A stretch of DNA of 22,437 nt from Pseudomonadota bacterium. Lineage in GTDB: Bacteria; Pseudomonadota; Alphaproteobacteria; Rhizobiales; Hyphomicrobiaceae. Numbering within the stretch: the first letter of the stretch is position 1; each line of letters starts with the position of its first letter. The notes beneath the pieces were generated by a model. It was given only the letters and a program-made list of their open reading frames with translations, made no database searches and was not told the origin of the DNA. This document shows positions 1 through 8,514 of this stretch, in pieces. Where the stretch lies: contig JAEZBZ010000057.1 of NCBI GenBank assembly GCA_023412745.1, positions 1 through 22,437 on the forward strand, given 5' to 3'. The position numbers and the translations under genes were made by a program.

Positions 1-87
1 CCATCCCCCTTTAATTGGTCCATCAGCTGCCCTGGTTGGAAGGCCGTTCATGCCCCTTTCAAAGGCGTGAACCAAAGAGGATCCCGC

Positions 88-702
88 ATGTCCAAGAACT
101 CCATTCCTCGTCTTGCCGTCGTCAAGCGTGAAGAAAAAGAGACGAAGCTCAGGGAGTTCGTTGTCGAGCATCTCGGCGCGGCGTGGTCGGGCAATGTGTC
201 TGTTGCCCATAGTACCTGCCTGCTGGTCGCCCGCTCGGCCGAAAGCCCGGTTGCCAAGACCATCCTGACGATGGGCTCCATCGCCAGCATGCGCGGATTT
301 GCGGTCCGCGCCATTTTCGCCAATCTCGGAACGGCCGAGACCGCCCGTATCGCGGAAGCCTGCCGCGTGTCCGACTGGGCGCTGCAGATCCGCTGGGCCC
401 GCGATATCCGCCTGCAGGATGCGCATGAGCAACTCGTGCTCGGCCCGTCGACCTCCTGGACCGGCGACTGCATGCGCCGCGAGCCGTCGAGCCGTGATGC
501 CTGCGAACTTTATGCCGCCGATTGCGCCGAGACCGCGCGCCGCTCGACGCTCTATTTCGAGCGCCTGTGGCAGGTCAGCGAGCCGATTTTCGAGCGCGCG
601 ATTGCGACGCCCGCTGCAACCGACATCGTCCCGGCGCAATCCGTCGAGCAACTGGTTGCCAGCAACGCGGTGAAGAAGTCCACGACCCGCACCTCCGCCT
701 GA
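88..702 (+). CDS. Hypothetical alphaproteobacterial protein, 204 aa
   Basis: I do not recognise a named family. The protein is soluble-looking, with no signal peptide or membrane segment. It begins with a basic, charged N-terminus (SKNSIPRLAVVKREEKE) followed by a mixed alpha/beta body with several alanine-rich helices. Four cysteines (in STCLL, AEACR, GDCMRR and the CELYAADC pair region) and a tryptophan-rich middle (DWALQIRW) stand out. The C-terminal tail is Ser/Thr/Lys-rich and probably disordered. I chose the ATG at 88 because AAAGAGG (74-80) sits 7 nt upstream; a GTG at 67 would add seven residues and lose that spacing. The gene stands alone and ends before a strong terminator at 737-770. 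That it is a real gene is well supported by the RBS, the terminator and the codon pattern. Its function is unknown. Confidence 0.8.
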   Translation: MSKNSIPRLAVVKREEKETKLREFVVEHLGAAWSGNVSVAHSTCLLVARSAESPVAKTILTMGSIASMRGFAVRAIFANLGTAETARIAEACRVSDWALQIRWARDIRLQDAHEQLVLGPSTSWTGDCMRREPSSRDACELYAADCAETARRSTLYFERLWQVSEPIFERAIATPAATDIVPAQSVEQLVASNAVKKSTTRTSA

Positions 703-736
703 GCGGCGCACCTTTCCTAACGGCTGACGATCCATC

Positions 737-770
737 AGGCAGGCGGTCTCGTACCGGCTGCCTTTGTCTT
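737..770 (+). terminator. Intrinsic terminator after the first gene
   Basis: An 11-nt arm (AGGCAGGCGGT, 737-747) pairs with ACCGGCTGCCT (753-763) through ten base pairs and one G-G mismatch around a CTCGT loop. It is followed by TTGTCTT. The position 35 nt after the stop codon fits termination of the hypothetical gene and insulates the macroglobulin gene from it. Confidence 0.75.
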
Positions 771-869
771 GCCTGCTCATCCACCGGAAATGACCGGTAA
801 GAAGACGCAAAAGATTTGATTGCCGGATAGCCCGCGCCCGGCAGCCACTGTTCTGTCATTCCAAATTGG

Positions 870-884
870 TCGAGTGTGACTCGA
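870..884. promoter_or_regulatory. Perfect dyad upstream of the macroglobulin gene
   Basis: TCGAGT-GTG-ACTCGA is a perfect 6-bp inverted repeat 75 nt before the ATG at 959. A second perfect dyad, ACGGA-TCG-TCCGT, lies at 899-911. The two centres are about 28 bp apart, close to three helical turns. They could be operator half-sites or part of the mRNA leader. No clear -35/-10 pair was found next to them, so the role is inferred only. Confidence 0.3.
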
Positions 885-958
885 GAACGCCCGCCGCGAC
901 GGATCGTCCGTGTTGTGCGCGCGTTTGTCGTCCGACCGTCCGTTCTTTGGGATGTGCC

Positions 959-3900
959 ATGACCCGTATTTTCCGCATCACACTTTGCTCATTAGCTCTT
1001 CTTCTTCCGTTTTACGCAGTCGCGCAGGTCAAGCCGTTCTCGCACACGGGTATTGCCCGCGATGCGCAGCGCTACGAGACCGCCATCAAATCCAGCACCG
1101 GGCCGGTGGCGCATCGCGTGCCGGATCTGATGTCCGCCGCGCGCAAGGCGCAAGCCGCCGGTGATCAGCGCGGCGCTTCGCGCGCCTTCGCGATGGCCGT
1201 GGTGGTCGATCCCGATAACGCGGAAGCCTGGATCGCGCTGGCCAGCGCCCTGCTGGCGACAACTCCCGATCCCAAGAAAGCGTCCGAGCGCTACGACCTT
1301 CCCGTCAACGCCAGTGGCGCTGCCTATCGTGCCTATGAGCGGGCAAACTCTCCGGCCATGAAGGCGCGCGCGCTGGCGGTGTTGGGGCAGGCGCTGCAGC
1401 GCCGCTCGTATTGGCGCCCGGCGCTGGAGTCGCTGAAGACCAGCCTCGCGCTCGCCGAGAATGCCGAAGTCCGGCAGACCTACGACACCCTCCGGAACGA
1501 GCACGGGTTCCGCATGGTCGATTACGCGGTGGAGCAGGAGTCCAGCCAGCCGCGCGTCTGCGTACAGTTCTCCGAAAGCCTGCAGCGCGGCCAGGACTTC
1601 GCCAAGTTCGTTTCTGTCGATGGCAAGGACGCGCAGGGCGTCGTGGCCGAAGGCAAGCAGCTTTGCGTCGAGGGGCTGTCGCACGGCAAGCGCTATGAAG
1701 TGAATGTGCGCGCGGGTGTGCCGTCAGATGTCGGCGAGGTGCTGGAGAAGCAGGCCGAGCTGGCCATCTACGTGCGCGACCGATCGCCGTCAGTGCGGTT
1801 CACGGGACGCAACTACGTGCTGCCGAGCCGCGGTCAGTCCGGCATTCCGGTGGTGACGATCAACACCGACAAGATCGCGGTGGAGGTCTATCGCATTGGT
1901 GATCGCAACCTCGCGACGACGCTGAACAACGGAGACCTGCAGCGGCAGCTTTCCAGCTACGAGCTTGAGCAGCTCAAGGACCACACCGGCTCACGCGTCT
2001 ACAAGGGCGAGATGGGTGTCGTCACGCGCCTCAATGAGGAGGTGACGACGGCCGTGCCGGTCGGCGACGCGGTGCCGGAGCTGAAGCCAGGCGTCTACGC
2101 CATGATCGCCAAGCCGACCCAGGGCCGCGAGGAAGGCAATGCGCTGGCGACACAGTGGTTCATCGTTTCCGATCTTGGCCTGACCACGTTGACCGGCGAC
2201 GACGGCATCCATGCGTTCGTGCGCTCGCTGGCGACGGCGGAGCCGATGGCGGATGCGCGCGTCAAGCTCGTTGCCCGTAACAATGAAGTGCTCGGCGAGA
2301 CCAAGTCCGATGCGCGCGGCTATGTGCGTTTCGAGCCCGGCCTGAAGCGTGGCGAGGGTGGCATGGCGCCAGCCCTTCTGATGGCCGAGGGCAAGTCGGG
2401 TGACTACGCCTTCCTCGATCTGACGTCTTCGGCGTTCGATCTGTCGGATCGCGGCGTCAAGGGACGCGAGCCTCCGGGGCCGCTGGACGGCTTCCTGTTC
2501 ACCGAGCGCGGCGTCTACCGTCCGGGCGAGGATGTGTTCCTGACCGCGCTGGTGCGTGATCGCGCCGGCAAGGCGGCAGGCATGCCGACGACCCTGATCG
2601 TGACGCGTCCCGATGGTGTCGAGCATCGCCGCTTCGCGCTGACCAATGAGGAACTGGGCGGCCGCACCGCCACGCTGGGCCTCGCCACTTCGGCCATGAC
2701 CGGCACGTGGCGTGCCCGGCTGCATGCCGATCCCAAGGCCGATCCGCTGGCCAGCGTCGCGTTCCTGGTCGAGGACTTCGTGCCCGAGCGGCTCGATCTG
2801 AAAATCGATCCGCTGACTAAGACGCTCATTCCGGATGAAGCCGGTACGCTGAAAATCACGGGCCGCTATCTCTACGGCGCGCCAGCCGCCAACTTGGCGA
2901 TCGAGGGCGACATCGTCGTCAAGGCGGCGACCAAGGATCTCGACGGCTATCCGGGCTACAGCTTCGGTCTTGCCGACGAGAAGGTTACGGCGGTGCGCAA
3001 GCCGCTCGAAGGCCTGCCCAACACCGACGCCAAGGGCGGTGCCGATGTGGCGGTCATGCTGCCGGCGGTCACGCGCACCGCGCGTCCGCTGGAAGCCGAG
3101 ATGCTGCTGCGTCTGCGCGAGCCGGGCGGGCGCACCATCGAGCGCTCCGTGACGCTGCCGGTCGATGTGAAGACCGAGCGCATCGGAATCAAGCCGCTGT
3201 TCAAGGATATGCAGGTCGGCGAAGGCGACACGGCGTCGTTCGAGGCGATCCTGCTCGATGCCGACGGCAAGCGCGCCGCGGCCAAGAACGTCCGCTGGCA
3301 GTTGCTGCGTCTCGACCAGCGCTGGCAGTGGTACAGCCGCGATGGCCAGTGGACCTATGAGCCGGTGACGCTGACCCGCAAGGTGGCCGACGGCGTGTCA
3401 GACGTCAGCGCCGAGCAGCCGATCCACATCGCCTCCAAGGTCGACTGGGGCCGCTATCGGCTCGAAGTGACGTCGGAGGAATCCGGTGGTCCGGCGTCCA
3501 GCGTCATCTTCCGCGCCGGCTGGTTTGCGACCGACAATGCCGACAGTCCGGAGATGCTGGACGTTGCGCTCGATAAGCCGATGTACAAGGCGGGCGACAA
3601 CGCGCGGCTGAAGATCACCGCGCGGCAGGCTGGCCGTGCGCTGGTCGCGGTGCTCGGCGAAGGGCTGCTGACCAGCCGCGAGGTCGAACTGCCGGCGGGT
3701 GGCGGCGAGGTCCAAATTCCGGTCGATGCCAACTGGGGTCCGGGCGCCTACGTCACGGCCATGCTGTACCGTCCGATGGACGAGAAGGCCAAGCGGATGC
3801 CGAGCCGCGCCATTGGCGTCGCCTGGCTGCCGCTGGATCACAGCGCACGTACGCTCAACGTTGAGCTCGGCGTCGAGCAGAAGATCCGCTCCGGCGCCAT

Positions 3901-6226
3901 GTTGACCGTGCCGGTCAAGCTCAGCGGCATTGCGGCTGGTGAAGAGGCACGGGTGACGGTTGCCGCCGTCGATCTCGGCATTCTTAACCTGACGCGCTAT
4001 CAGGCGCCGGCGCCGGAAGGCTGGTTCTATGCCCAACGGCGTCTCGGCACCGACATCCGCGATTTCTACGGCCGGCTGATCGACGGCATGCGGGCGGATC
4101 GCGGCACGCTGCGGTCGGGTGGCGACGGTGCAGCGCTTTCGATGCAGGGCAACACGGCGGTCGAGGAAACCGTGGCGCTGTACTCCGGTATTGTGAAGGT
4201 CGGTGCCGACGGCACCGCAAAGGCGGAGTTCCAGATGCCGGACTTCAATGGCACTGTGCGTGTCATGGCGGTGGCCTGGAGCAACGACAAGGTCGGGCAC
4301 GCGACGGCTGACGTCATCGTGCGCGATCCGGTGGCGCTGACCGCGTCCGGTCCGCGCTTCCTGACACTCGGCGACGAGGCGCGTCTAGAAATCGATCTGC
4401 ACAACGTGGAAGGTCCGGCCGGCGCCATCGACGTGACCGTCGATCAGACGGGGCCGAACGGCAGTCCGGCGACCGTGCTGTCGCGCAGCGTCACGCTGGC
4501 GATGGACCAGCGCAAGGCTGAGCGTCTCAGCATCAAGCCGCAGGACGTCGGTGCGTTCACCTATGACATCACGGCGCGCGGTGCGTCCGGTGTTGCGGTG
4601 AAACGGCGCCTGTCGTTCGACGTCAAGCCGCCGGCCGGTGATATCCGCCGGGTAACGGTGAGCAAGCTCGCGCCTTCGGGCGGCAAGGTCAGGCTCGGCG
4701 CCGATCTGGTTGCCGACATGATCCCCGGCCAGACGCGCGTTGCCGTTAGCGTCGGCCCGATGGCGAGCCTGGATGTGCCGGGCCTGCTGACCCAGCTCGA
4801 CCGCTATCCGTATGGATGCGCCGAGCAGACCACCAGCCGCGCGCTGCCGCTGCTCTATGCCAACCAACTCGCGGTGCAGTCAGGTCTGCCGCGCGATGGG
4901 GAGCTGAAATCCCGCATCGAGAAGGCGATTGATCGCGTGTTCGAGATGCAGGACTCCTCGGGTGGCTTCGGCATCTGGGGGCCGAGCGGCGCGGATATGT
5001 GGTTGACCAGCTATGTCTCGGAATTCCTGACGCGGGCTCGCGAACAGGGCTTTCCGGTGAAGCAGCAGGCCTTTGGGCAGGCGCTGGACCGGCTGCAGAA
5101 CTTCGTCAGCTATGCCCAGGACTTCGAGAGGGGCGGCGAGGCGCGGGCTTATGCACTCTATGTGCTGGCACGCAACGGCCGTGCGCCGATCGGTGAGCTG
5201 CGTTACTACGCCGATACGCGCATCGACCGTTTCTCTACGCCGCTGGCCAAGGCGCAGATCGGTGCGGCGCTGGCAATGCTGGGTGACCGGGAGCGGGCGG
5301 AGCGCGTGTTCCGCCAGGCCCTCGGCACGGCTGAGCCGGATGCTGCGCTGCGCCAGGACTTCGGCTCCAGGCTGCGTGACAGCGCGGCGCTGGTGACGCT
5401 GGCCAGCGAGACCCTGGTGGCGCGCGAGGATGCATCGCGTCTGGCCAGTGCGCTGGCGGAAGCCCAAAATACGCGCACCTACACCTCGACGCAGGAGCAG
5501 GCGTGGATGTTGCTGGCGGCGCGTGCGCTGGCTGAGGAAAGCCGTGAGACGACGCTCTCGGTCAACGGCGCGGCGCACAAGGGCAACCTCAACCGCAACC
5601 TGTCCGTGGCCGAGGTGACCAAGGACGGCCTAGTGATCCAGAACGACAGCAACGCGGCCGTCGACGCGGTGATCTCGGTGATCGGGTCGTCGCTGATGCC
5701 GGAGCCGCCGATTGCTCGCGATTTCCGCATCGAACGCGCCTACTACACGCTCGACGGCAAGCCGGTCGATCTTAAGAGCGCCATGGGCGGCAATGGCCAG
5801 TTACGCCAGACCGATCGTCTCGTAGTGGTGCTGAAGATCGAGTCGGACACCGCGGGTGGCCGCGTCATGCTGGTGGATCGCCTGCCTGCCGGCCTGGAAA
5901 TCGAAAACCCGCGGCTGATCGACAGCGCGGATATCAAGAGCTTCGAATGGCTGAAATCGGCAGTCCAGCCGGAGCACACCGAGTTCCGCGACGACCGTTT
6001 CGTGGCTGCCTTTAACCTTTATGCCAAAACCAACCGTGAGGGCGGCGACAGCGAGGGCGATGAGGCGTCCAAAAAGGCTGCATCGTCGGCAACCGTTGCC
6101 TACATGGTGAGGGCGGTGACGCCGGGCAGCTTCGTGCATCCGGCCGCGACCGTTGAGGATATGTATCGTCCGGATCGTTTTGCCCGGACGGCATCGGGCA
6201 GGCTTGAGATCCTGGCGCGGGAGTAA
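959..6226 (+). CDS. Bacterial alpha-2-macroglobulin family protein (YfhM-like), 1755 aa
   Basis: Large periplasmic protease-trap homologue. From the ATG at 959 there is a signal peptide of about 23 residues ending AVAQ. An in-frame TTG at 866 would put 31 non-signal residues in front and is rejected. No lipobox is seen, so unlike E. coli YfhM it is probably not lipid-anchored. Residues about 60-180 look like tetratricopeptide-type helices (AAGDQRGASRAFAMAVVVDP, then AWIALASALL). Macroglobulin beta-domains follow, with a Cys pair (PRVCVQF, QLCVEG) that may form a disulfide. The thioester motif YGCAEQ is intact, with Cys at residue 1287 (codon 4817-4819) and Gln at 1290, and is followed by the helical thioester domain (SSGGFGIWG). 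The C-terminal domain is beta-rich. pbpC starts 6 nt downstream, the same pairing as in E. coli. Family knowledge: such proteins are thought to trap invading proteases while PBP1C repairs the wall. Confidence 0.93.
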   Translation: MTRIFRITLCSLALLLPFYAVAQVKPFSHTGIARDAQRYETAIKSSTGPVAHRVPDLMSAARKAQAAGDQRGASRAFAMAVVVDPDNAEAWIALASALLATTPDPKKASERYDLPVNASGAAYRAYERANSPAMKARALAVLGQALQRRSYWRPALESLKTSLALAENAEVRQTYDTLRNEHGFRMVDYAVEQESSQPRVCVQFSESLQRGQDFAKFVSVDGKDAQGVVAEGKQLCVEGLSHGKRYEVNVRAGVPSDVGEVLEKQAELAIYVRDRSPSVRFTGRNYVLPSRGQSGIPVVTINTDKIAVEVYRIGDRNLATTLNNGDLQRQLSSYELEQLKDHTGSRVYKGEMGVVTRLNEEVTTAVPVGDAVPELKPGVYAMIAKPTQGREEGNALATQWFIVSDLGLTTLTGDDGIHAFVRSLATAEPMADARVKLVARNNEVLGETKSDARGYVRFEPGLKRGEGGMAPALLMAEGKSGDYAFLDLTSSAFDLSDRGVKGREPPGPLDGFLFTERGVYRPGEDVFLTALVRDRAGKAAGMPTTLIVTRPDGVEHRRFALTNEELGGRTATLGLATSAMTGTWRARLHADPKADPLASVAFLVEDFVPERLDLKIDPLTKTLIPDEAGTLKITGRYLYGAPAANLAIEGDIVVKAATKDLDGYPGYSFGLADEKVTAVRKPLEGLPNTDAKGGADVAVMLPAVTRTARPLEAEMLLRLREPGGRTIERSVTLPVDVKTERIGIKPLFKDMQVGEGDTASFEAILLDADGKRAAAKNVRWQLLRLDQRWQWYSRDGQWTYEPVTLTRKVADGVSDVSAEQPIHIASKVDWGRYRLEVTSEESGGPASSVIFRAGWFATDNADSPEMLDVALDKPMYKAGDNARLKITARQAGRALVAVLGEGLLTSREVELPAGGGEVQIPVDANWGPGAYVTAMLYRPMDEKAKRMPSRAIGVAWLPLDHSARTLNVELGVEQKIRSGAMLTVPVKLSGIAAGEEARVTVAAVDLGILNLTRYQAPAPEGWFYAQRRLGTDIRDFYGRLIDGMRADRGTLRSGGDGAALSMQGNTAVEETVALYSGIVKVGADGTAKAEFQMPDFNGTVRVMAVAWSNDKVGHATADVIVRDPVALTASGPRFLTLGDEARLEIDLHNVEGPAGAIDVTVDQTGPNGSPATVLSRSVTLAMDQRKAERLSIKPQDVGAFTYDITARGASGVAVKRRLSFDVKPPAGDIRRVTVSKLAPSGGKVRLGADLVADMIPGQTRVAVSVGPMASLDVPGLLTQLDRYPYGCAEQTTSRALPLLYANQLAVQSGLPRDGELKSRIEKAIDRVFEMQDSSGGFGIWGPSGADMWLTSYVSEFLTRAREQGFPVKQQAFGQALDRLQNFVSYAQDFERGGEARAYALYVLARNGRAPIGELRYYADTRIDRFSTPLAKAQIGAALAMLGDRERAERVFRQALGTAEPDAALRQDFGSRLRDSAALVTLASETLVAREDASRLASALAEAQNTRTYTSTQEQAWMLLAARALAEESRETTLSVNGAAHKGNLNRNLSVAEVTKDGLVIQNDSNAAVDAVISVIGSSLMPEPPIARDFRIERAYYTLDGKPVDLKSAMGGNGQLRQTDRLVVVLKIESDTAGGRVMLVDRLPAGLEIENPRLIDSADIKSFEWLKSAVQPEHTEFRDDRFVAAFNLYAKTNREGGDSEGDEASKKAASSATVAYMVRAVTPGSFVHPAATVEDMYRPDRFARTASGRLEILARE

Positions 6227-6232
6227 TCACAC

Positions 6233-8365
6233 GTGGCTATCGTCGCACCGGCGATCACGAAGTACGGGCGGCGGCGCTGGATCATCGGCGCCGTCCTCAC
6301 GCTTGCGCTGCTGCTGCCGCCGGTCGGGCTGTATGCGGCGGTGCGCCTGTCGATGGAAGCGTTGGGGCCGCCGCCGCTGGAACGCGCCGACCGGCTGTCG
6401 GTGACGGTCGTCGATCGCAACGACAACCTGCTGCGCGCCTTCACCACGCCGGAAGGCCGCTGGCGGCTGCCGGTCACGGTCGATGCGGTGGACCAGCGTT
6501 ATCTCGACTTGCTGTTCAATTTCGAAGACCGCCGGTTCTATGAGCATGGCGGCATCGACGTGCTGGCCATGGCGCGCGCCGGGTGGCAGCTCGTCGCCCA
6601 TCAGCGCATCGTCTCAGGCGCTTCGACGCTGACCATGCAGGTCGCGCGTCTGCTGGATGGCGAGCATATCCGCACCGCGTCCGGCAAATGGTGGCAGTCG
6701 ATCCGCGCGCTGCAACTGGAAGAGCAGCTCTCGAAAGCGGAGATCCTGGAGCTGTACCTCCGCCTGGCACCATTCGGTGGCAACATCGAGGGCGTGCGGG
6801 CGGCGTCGCTGGCCTATTTCGGCAAGGAGCCGCGCCGCCTCTCGGTCGGCGAAGCGGCCCTGCTGGTGGCGCTGCCGCAATCGCCAGAAGTGCGCCGTCC
6901 GGATCGCGCACCCGATGCCGCACGGCGCGCCCGTGACCGCGTGCTGGAGCGTGCCGTCGAAGGCGGTGTGATCAAGGAAATCGAAGCCGAGCGTGCGCGG
7001 CAGGAGATCGTACCGAACGCGCGGCGCGATTTTCCCAAGCTGGCACCGCATCTGTCGGAAACCGAAACGGCGCAGTTTCCGCAGCAAAAGCTGCATCGCC
7101 TGACCATCGAACGTGACCTGCAGGGCCAGCTCGAAACGCTCGCCTACCAGCATGCGCGTGCGCTGGGCCAGCGGCTGACGGCGGCCATGCTGGTCGTCGA
7201 TCATCGCAGCGGGGAGGTGCTGGCGCATGTCGGATCGTCCGACTACCTGGATAAGTCGCGCCTCGGCCCTATCGACATGGTCAACGCCATCCGGTCGCCC
7301 GGCTCCACGCTGAAACCGATGATCTACGGTCTGACCTTCGAGGCAGGTCTCGCTCACCCCGAAACGTTGATTGAGGACCGGCCGACCCGTTTCGGGCTCT
7401 ACAATCCGAAGAACTTCGATGAGGATTTCCGCGGCGCGGTGACGATCCGCGATGCGCTGGCGCATTCGCTCAACATTCCTGCGGTGAAGGCGCTGAATGC
7501 CGTCGGGCCGGCGCGGCTAGTCAGCCGCATGTCACGTGTCGGCCTGGCCCCGGTCCTGCCAAATGACGAGGAGCCGACGCTGGCCATTGCGCTCGGTGGC
7601 ATCGGTCTCAGCCTGCGCGATCTGTCCGCGATCTATGCCGGATTGGCACGTGGCGGCGAAGCCGTGACGCTGATGCACCGGCGCGAGGCGGAAGGCCGGC
7701 TGGCACTGCCCGCACGCCAGATTGCGGCCGAGCGCCGGCTGCTGTCGCAGACCGCTGCGTGGTACGTCACCGACATCCTGAAGGACGCGCCGCCGCCCGC
7801 CAACACTATCGGCGGTCGCATCGCCTACAAGACTGGCACGTCATATGGCTACCGCGACGCCTGGGCGATCGGATACGACGGCCAGCATACGATTGCCGTG
7901 TGGGTCGGACGCCCCGATGGCGCCTCGACGCCGGGCATGACGGGCCGCACCGCCGCCGCGCCGATCCTGTTCGACGCATTCCAGCGCGTCGGCCAGTCGC
8001 GCGCGCCGCTGGCCTCGGCGCCGCCCGGCGCCCTGTGTGTCGCGGGCGCCGACCTGCCACCGCCGCTGAAGCGTTTCAACGAACCCGGAGAGGACAGGCA
8101 GGCGAGTGGGCATCTCGAACCGCCGGTGCTGATCTCGTTCCCGCCGGATCGTTCCGAGCTCGAAGTCGACGCGGCCGATGACGTCGTTCAGCTCAAGGCC
8201 GACGGCGGCGTGCTCCCGCTGACCTGGATGGTAGACGGCGCCCCGATTGCCTCGGAAGGCCACCGCCGTGATGTCACCTGGCAGCCGGATGGTCGCGGAT
8301 TCGTTCGTCTCACCGTGACCGACGCTAAAGGCCGGGTTGACCGCGTCACCGTGCGTTTGCGGTAG
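6233..8365 (+). CDS. pbpC: Penicillin-binding protein 1C (bifunctional transglycosylase/transpeptidase)
   Basis: Inner-membrane peptidoglycan synthase of 710 aa. A basic N-terminus and one transmembrane helix (about residues 16-38) precede a GT51 glycosyltransferase domain with FEDRRFYEH (catalytic Glu98) and SGASTLTMQ (128-136). The transpeptidase domain carries all three penicillin-binding motifs: STLK (Ser358, Lys361), SLN (412-414) and KTG (533-535). A beta-rich C-terminal domain of about 90 residues (from PPVLISFPPDRSE) matches the extension found in PBP1C. The start is GTG at 6233, with GGGAG (6219-6223) overlapping the end of the macroglobulin gene, so the two genes are almost certainly co-transcribed and probably translationally coupled. 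No motif is damaged. The assignment to 1C rather than 1A/1B rests on the macroglobulin neighbour, the short length and the C-terminal domain. Confidence 0.95.
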   Translation: MAIVAPAITKYGRRRWIIGAVLTLALLLPPVGLYAAVRLSMEALGPPPLERADRLSVTVVDRNDNLLRAFTTPEGRWRLPVTVDAVDQRYLDLLFNFEDRRFYEHGGIDVLAMARAGWQLVAHQRIVSGASTLTMQVARLLDGEHIRTASGKWWQSIRALQLEEQLSKAEILELYLRLAPFGGNIEGVRAASLAYFGKEPRRLSVGEAALLVALPQSPEVRRPDRAPDAARRARDRVLERAVEGGVIKEIEAERARQEIVPNARRDFPKLAPHLSETETAQFPQQKLHRLTIERDLQGQLETLAYQHARALGQRLTAAMLVVDHRSGEVLAHVGSSDYLDKSRLGPIDMVNAIRSPGSTLKPMIYGLTFEAGLAHPETLIEDRPTRFGLYNPKNFDEDFRGAVTIRDALAHSLNIPAVKALNAVGPARLVSRMSRVGLAPVLPNDEEPTLAIALGGIGLSLRDLSAIYAGLARGGEAVTLMHRREAEGRLALPARQIAAERRLLSQTAAWYVTDILKDAPPPANTIGGRIAYKTGTSYGYRDAWAIGYDGQHTIAVWVGRPDGASTPGMTGRTAAAPILFDAFQRVGQSRAPLASAPPGALCVAGADLPPPLKRFNEPGEDRQASGHLEPPVLISFPPDRSELEVDAADDVVQLKADGGVLPLTWMVDGAPIASEGHRRDVTWQPDGRGFVRLTVTDAKGRVDRVTVRLR

Positions 8366-8366
8366 C

Positions 8367-8441
8367 TGACAGTCCGCCGCATCGATCGTCAGGCGGAGAC
8401 ATCCGGCTGCCTATAACTTGTTTTTGATCGGCAGACTGTCA
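8367..8441 (+). other. Structured spacer after pbpC: long-range stem with inner hairpins
   Basis: TGACAGTC (8367-8374), just after the pbpC stop, is perfectly complementary to GACTGTCA (8434-8441). Between them TCCGCC (8373-8378) can pair with GGCGGA (8392-8397), and CTGCC (8407-8411) with GGCAG (8430-8434), whose loop contains TTGTTTTTGA. The outer and inner stems overlap by one or two bases, so they may compete. It could be an mRNA 3'-end structure for the yfhM-like/pbpC unit or a leader element of the next gene; it is not a textbook terminator. Confidence 0.3.
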
Positions 8442-8514
8442 CATAGAGGCACTGGCCGGTCTTGCCGATGGCGCGTAGGCTATCATCCAAGGAGGGCCAC
8501 GAAAGGCGAACCAG

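Noticed and set aside
866..958. N-terminal extension of the macroglobulin gene from TTG 866
   Set aside because: It would bury the signal peptide behind 31 Cys/Arg-rich residues; the ATG at 959 gives a clean export signal.
3398..4300. 300-residue open frame on the minus strand inside the macroglobulin gene
   Set aside because: Antisense shadow in high-GC coding DNA with no independent signals.
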